9,605 bases of DNA, from assembly GCA_034505235.1 (NCBI GenBank), contig JAPDQY010000184.1, positions 1 through 9,605 on the forward strand, read 5' to 3'. The translations under genes were made by a program, and so were the position numbers. The notes beneath the pieces were generated by a model. The model saw only the letters and a program-made list of their open reading frames with translations, was not told the DNA's origin and searched no databases. This stretch comes from Coneutiohabitans thermophilus. GTDB taxonomy: Bacteria; Zhuqueibacterota; Zhuqueibacteria; Zhuqueibacterales; Zhuqueibacteraceae. Of this stretch, positions 7,224-9,605 are shown in pieces. How positions within the stretch are numbered: the stretch's first letter is position 1; every line of letters begins with the position of its first letter.

Positions 7224-8786
7224 ATGTCAAAGCGACTGCTGCAATCCGCCGCCCGCCTGTGCTTCGACCGCCGAATTATGACCTGGCCGTATACGCTTTT
7301 CCTTTCGGCGGGCTGTCATCTCACCGGCTTGCTGTTGCTCTCGTTGCTGCTGCGGCTGATGGGCCGGCCGGAAATGCCATTCCAGCCACTGCATTTCGAA
7401 TTGATCTCGCTTTCCGGCGAGACGGAAGATGCCGCCGCGCGGCAACCGGCGGCCGAGGTGCCACGCCGTTCCCGGCAGGAAGGAAAAACTGCGCGTCCGC
7501 GGTTTTCACCACCGGCAGCGCCGATGCCGTCGACGACGGCCGACAATCTACTTCAAAACGCGGACGTCCACAACAATTTTGTTACACTGCCGCCACTGCC
7601 CGGAAGAATCAAATATGCCGGAACCCCATTGCCCGGCCCCCTGCCCGCGCCCACTCCCGCTTCCCTGCCCCTGCCCGCGACCGAGCGCCATGCCCTCGCA
7701 AAAGCCGTATTGCGCTTGACCGCCAAATTCCCGCGCCGGGATTCCACCTACCTTGTCACTGCAGCAGGCCGCACCTACACCATGCGATGGCGCCAGCAGC
7801 CGGCGCAACATGCAATGGCGTTGGATGAAATACAGGTGGAGATTTCCCGCATAGAGCACGGCACAACGCTCACCACCGGCCTGCGCCTGCGCCGGCTGGC
7901 CTTCTCCCATTTTGCGCAATTCGTCGATTACTGGAATCCCGCCGTGGCGCTGCATGATGACGAGCTGGTGGGCCGCTTTCATTCCAACTCTTCCATCATC
8001 GTGAGTCGCAGCGGCCGTGCGCAACCCCGCTTTCGCGGCAAAGTCACCACCTCGGCTTTCGACATCAAGTCCGGCGATCCGCATGCTTTGCTCGACAAGG
8101 CCGCGGTTTTTCCGGCGGGCCTGGAGACCGGCGTCCCGCCTTTGCGTGTGCCCAAAAACGTGAGCCCGCCCGCCCTGCTGCCCGACAGTCTGGTGCAGCG
8201 TTTTGATCACGAAGTCTGGATCACCTTCGAACAGGGGGGAACTTTCTCCTGGCGCGACAGCGATCCCGCACACGCACCACAAACACGCCGCCTGCCGCGC
8301 GCCCTGTTTCTCATTTGCGGTGAGGGCAAAGCCTCGCTGCACTTGCAGGGTGTGGTGCAGGGCGTCGTCCTGGTTTGTGCTCAAAACAAAATCATCATCT
8401 CAGGCAACCTGGTGTATGCCACGCCGCGGGCAGAATTGTGGCGATCGGATGATTATCTCGGGTTGCTGAGTGACGGCGATATTGAAATCGCACCGCCGCA
8501 CGTCACCGGGCCTGGCGATCTCGCCATCCATGCCGCCCTGTTCGCAAAAAGTGCCTTTCGTGTGCGGGACTATCATCGCGGCGACGGCAGCGCCACCCTC
8601 TATTTGTTCGGCAGCCTGAGCGCCGGCACGCTCTCCGCCACGGAGCCGCGCTATGCCACCCGCATCGAATTCGACCCCCGCTTTGAAACCCGCCGGCCGC
8701 CCCATTTCCCCATGACCGACCGCTATGAAATCGCGCAATGGGATGAGCGCTGGCGTTTCTCCGACGAGCCGGTGCCTTCGGAATGA
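7224..8786 (+). CDS. Membrane-anchored protein: TonB-like N-terminus fused to a PilX/DUF4900-like exodomain
   Basis: A 520-residue protein of unknown function. The N-terminus is basic (SKR, RR at 16-17), then Trp-Pro and one membrane helix (~24-43) carrying Ser28-x3-His32. The order RR, WP, LS-x3-H is the layout of E. coli TonB, whose Ser16 and His20 engage ExbB/ExbD. ELISLS (59-64) sits where TonB has a similar short strand. A proline-rich linker follows (126-152). From ~233 to 511 the protein resembles the beta-rich domain of PilX/DUF4900-like proteins of FCB bacteria: VGRFHSNSS (249-257), FRGKVTTS, LVCAQNKIIISGNL, DDYLGLLSDGDIEI (409-422), LAIHAALFA, and EFDPRFETRRPPHFP (482-496). No TonB C-terminal domain and no prepilin peptidase site are seen. 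Neither start has a Shine-Dalgarno. The ATG at 7224 is preferred because it keeps the RR-WP segment; the ATG at 7278 (502 residues) is possible. It is divergent from the phosphodiesterase by 48 bp. The anchor and exodomain calls come from motif memory, so the function is open. Confidence 0.75.
   Translation: MSKRLLQSAARLCFDRRIMTWPYTLFLSAGCHLTGLLLLSLLLRLMGRPEMPFQPLHFELISLSGETEDAAARQPAAEVPRRSRQEGKTARPRFSPPAAPMPSTTADNLLQNADVHNNFVTLPPLPGRIKYAGTPLPGPLPAPTPASLPLPATERHALAKAVLRLTAKFPRRDSTYLVTAAGRTYTMRWRQQPAQHAMALDEIQVEISRIEHGTTLTTGLRLRRLAFSHFAQFVDYWNPAVALHDDELVGRFHSNSSIIVSRSGRAQPRFRGKVTTSAFDIKSGDPHALLDKAAVFPAGLETGVPPLRVPKNVSPPALLPDSLVQRFDHEVWITFEQGGTFSWRDSDPAHAPQTRRLPRALFLICGEGKASLHLQGVVQGVVLVCAQNKIIISGNLVYATPRAELWRSDDYLGLLSDGDIEIAPPHVTGPGDLAIHAALFAKSAFRVRDYHRGDGSATLYLFGSLSAGTLSATEPRYATRIEFDPRFETRRPPHFPMTDRYEIAQWDERWRFSDEPVPSE
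7624..7676 (-). other. Nine-tract potential G-quadruplex in the proline-rich linker
   Basis: Nine runs of three to five C on the plus strand (starting at 7624, 7632, 7637, 7644, 7650, 7656, 7663, 7668 and 7674) are separated by only 2-4 bases. The minus strand, which is the transcription template for the gene, therefore has nine G-tracts with very short loops. This is far beyond the four needed for a G-quadruplex. It coincides with the proline-rich linker (CCN codons), so protein constraint alone may explain it. Confidence 0.55.
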
Positions 8787-8823
8787 CAACCTGCCTGCGC
8801 TTCAACTGGCGCAGCCTGGTTGT
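8786..8823 (+). terminator. Imperfect hairpin directly after the TonB-anchored gene
   Basis: Outer arms ACAACC (8786-8791) and GGTTGT (8818-8823) and inner arms CTGCGC (8795-8800) and GCGCAG (8809-8814) form two 6-bp helices. They are separated by a 3x3 internal loop and capped by 8 bases. The hairpin starts on the last base of the TGA stop. No T-tract follows, so it may be a 3'-end protecting structure or a weak terminator rather than a full intrinsic one. Confidence 0.4.
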
Positions 8824-8870
8824 ACAGCAGACACCACCGGCCACGCATTCCCCCAAAGAAAAGCGCCACT

Positions 8871-8907
8871 AAAAAAAACAGGCACCCCGTGGTGCACGGG
8901 GTACCTG
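8871..8907 (-). terminator. Strong intrinsic terminator of the TonB-dependent receptor gene
   Basis: On the minus strand a 13-bp stem (8907-8895 with 8891-8879, a single A-C mismatch, 3-nt loop) is followed at once by eight T (8878-8871). This is a textbook Rho-independent terminator, 78 nt past the receptor stop codon. On the plus strand the A-tract precedes the hairpin and no T-run follows, so it should act mainly for the receptor transcript. Confidence 0.9.
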
Positions 8908-8929
8908 CCTCTCAGCACGGTGACCCAAG

Positions 8930-8959
8930 CCGGCGAGTAACCACCCGCCGGTTGTGGTT
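8930..8959. repeat. Overlapping inverted repeats in the convergent gap
   Basis: CCGGCG (8930-8935) pairs with CGCCGG (8946-8951), while AACCAC (8939-8944) pairs with GTGGTT (8954-8959). The two stems interleave, so they can form as alternatives or as a pseudoknot. They lie between the receptor stop and its terminator, so they would be part of the receptor 3' UTR. Short GC-rich repeats like these can arise by chance. Confidence 0.25.
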
Positions 8960-8985
8960 GGTTTCAGCCCGCGCCGGCGCTGTCT

Positions 8986-9605
8986 TCAGTAAGACACGCG
9001 CAAGCCGAGCTGCATCTGGCGCGGAGCGTAGGCACCGGTCGGCTTGCCGAAGCTCAAAAGAGGATTGCCGGCAGCGTCGTACTTGCGGCCGGAATAGCCG
9101 GAGGCATTGAACCAGTTGAAGACATTGAAGGCCTCGAAAATCAATTCGGCCTGTGCCGGCGGCAGAATGAAGGATTTCGAGATGCGGAGATCAACCACCT
9201 TGTACCAGGTGCGAAAAGTCGACGCCGGCAACTGGTTTCTCGCGCCGTTCGGCCAATCGTCGCTGAACAAGTTGTTCTTGTTCAAATCCCGGCCGTCAGT
9301 GACATCAAACGGCCGCGGGCTGGCAACGGTGGCCAGGGTGCCGAGATTGAAACCAAAGGGCAAATTGAAACTGCCGGCCAGCACCAGGCGATGCCGCTCA
9401 TCCGCATTGCTGCGTTGCATGCGGTAGCTGTTGATGTCAGTGTAACGCTGATCCGGCGAACCGTCGAGACTGGACTCGGCCCACGACAGGGTGTAGGAGG
9501 CCGACAGCCGGGCTTTGGCAGTGCGATAGGCCAGATTGGTGAGGAAGCCGTGGAAGTGCGCCCGTGCGATGCTGCCCCACAAAATGACATCGCCAAAACG
9601 GCTGG
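8986..9605 (-). CDS. Oar-type TonB-dependent receptor, C-terminal part (N-terminus off window)
   Basis: About 206 residues of the end of an outer-membrane TonB-dependent transporter, open to the window edge. The visible part is a run of barrel strands with alternating aromatic residues: a strand ending RLSASYTLSWAESSLDG, a periplasmic turn, then DERHRLVLAGSFNLPFGF, VDLRISKSF, AELIFEAFNVFNWFN, and a last strand MQLGLRVSY ending in an aromatic residue. The ASYTxS, DxRHRxxxxGxxxLPFG and FEAFNxFN features are typical of large Oar-like, carboxypeptidase-regulatory-domain receptors common in Acidobacteria, Bacteroidota and related phyla. Such proteins often exceed 900 residues, so the plug domain and most of the barrel lie outside. 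The substrate cannot be told. The gene ends in a strong intrinsic terminator (8871-8907) and converges with the TonB-anchored gene. TonB family transport is well supported; the Oar subtype is moderately sure. Confidence 0.82.
   Translation of the reverse strand, partial: SRFGDVILWGSIARAHFHGFLTNLAYRTAKARLSASYTLSWAESSLDGSPDQRYTDINSYRMQRSNADERHRLVLAGSFNLPFGFNLGTLATVASPRPFDVTDGRDLNKNNLFSDDWPNGARNQLPASTFRTWYKVVDLRISKSFILPPAQAELIFEAFNVFNWFNASGYSGRKYDAAGNPLLSFGKPTGAYAPRQMQLGLRVSY

Noticed and set aside
7225..7230. TTGACA on the minus strand upstream of the phosphodiesterase
   Set aside because: At 17-bp spacing the -10 position reads CGGATG, a poor match, and the hexamer overlaps the likely start codon of the divergent gene.
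7548..8384. 278-residue minus-strand frame opposite the TonB-anchored gene
   Set aside because: The translation is Gly/Gln/Arg-rich without motifs, while the plus strand shows clear domain patterns.
8971..8980. Perfect palindrome GCGCCGGCGC after the receptor stop codon
   Set aside because: Ten-base GC-only palindromes are expected in a genome this GC-rich; there is no loop or other sign of function.

Overview
This GC-rich window comes from a Gram-negative-type (diderm) bacterium. Four features point to an outer membrane: a PorV/PorQ-like barrel protein, a large exoprotein with a type IX secretion (T9SS)-style C-terminal sorting domain, a TonB-dependent receptor, and a TonB-like inner-membrane anchor. 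This mix suggests the Fibrobacterota-Chlorobiota-Bacteroidota (FCB) superphylum, most likely a GC-rich lineage outside classical Bacteroidota (KSB1- or Calditrichota-like). One promoter has the E. coli-style TTGACA/TATACT form rather than the Bacteroides form, which fits that view. The lineage is inferred; no rRNA or marker gene is present.

Layout. Four genes lie on the minus strand from 7175 down to 1: a secreted glycerophosphodiester phosphodiesterase (6327-7175), an MrfA/YprA-type DNA-repair helicase with a four-cysteine DUF1998 domain (3797-6121), a 976-residue exoprotein with a beta-propeller and a T9SS-style tail (590-3520), and a partial PorV/PorQ-like outer-membrane protein (1-527). 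One plus-strand gene (7224-8786), divergent from the phosphodiesterase, encodes an unusual protein. It has a TonB-like N-terminal anchor with the Ser-x3-His signature, a proline-rich linker and a PilX/DUF4900-like exodomain. It converges on the 3' end of a minus-strand Oar-type TonB-dependent receptor (8986 to the window edge).

How the genes work together. The exoprotein and the PorV-like gene are 62 bp apart. They are probably one transcript from a strong promoter whose -35 box contains the helicase stop codon. A T9SS-type cargo beside a PorV-family protein suggests a shared surface-export or attachment role. The helicase and phosphodiesterase look like independent housekeeping genes, separated by a 205-bp gap with two inverted repeats. 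The convergent gap at 8787-8985 holds a strong intrinsic terminator for the receptor and a hairpin directly after the plus-strand gene.

No tRNA, rRNA, CRISPR array, insertion sequence or prophage gene was seen. No stretch without a gene exceeds 300 bases; the longest, 3521-3796, holds the promoter and a leader. The most interesting item is the TonB-anchor/PilX-like fusion. Next are the promoter-leader architecture upstream of the exoprotein operon and a nine-tract potential G-quadruplex inside the fusion gene.
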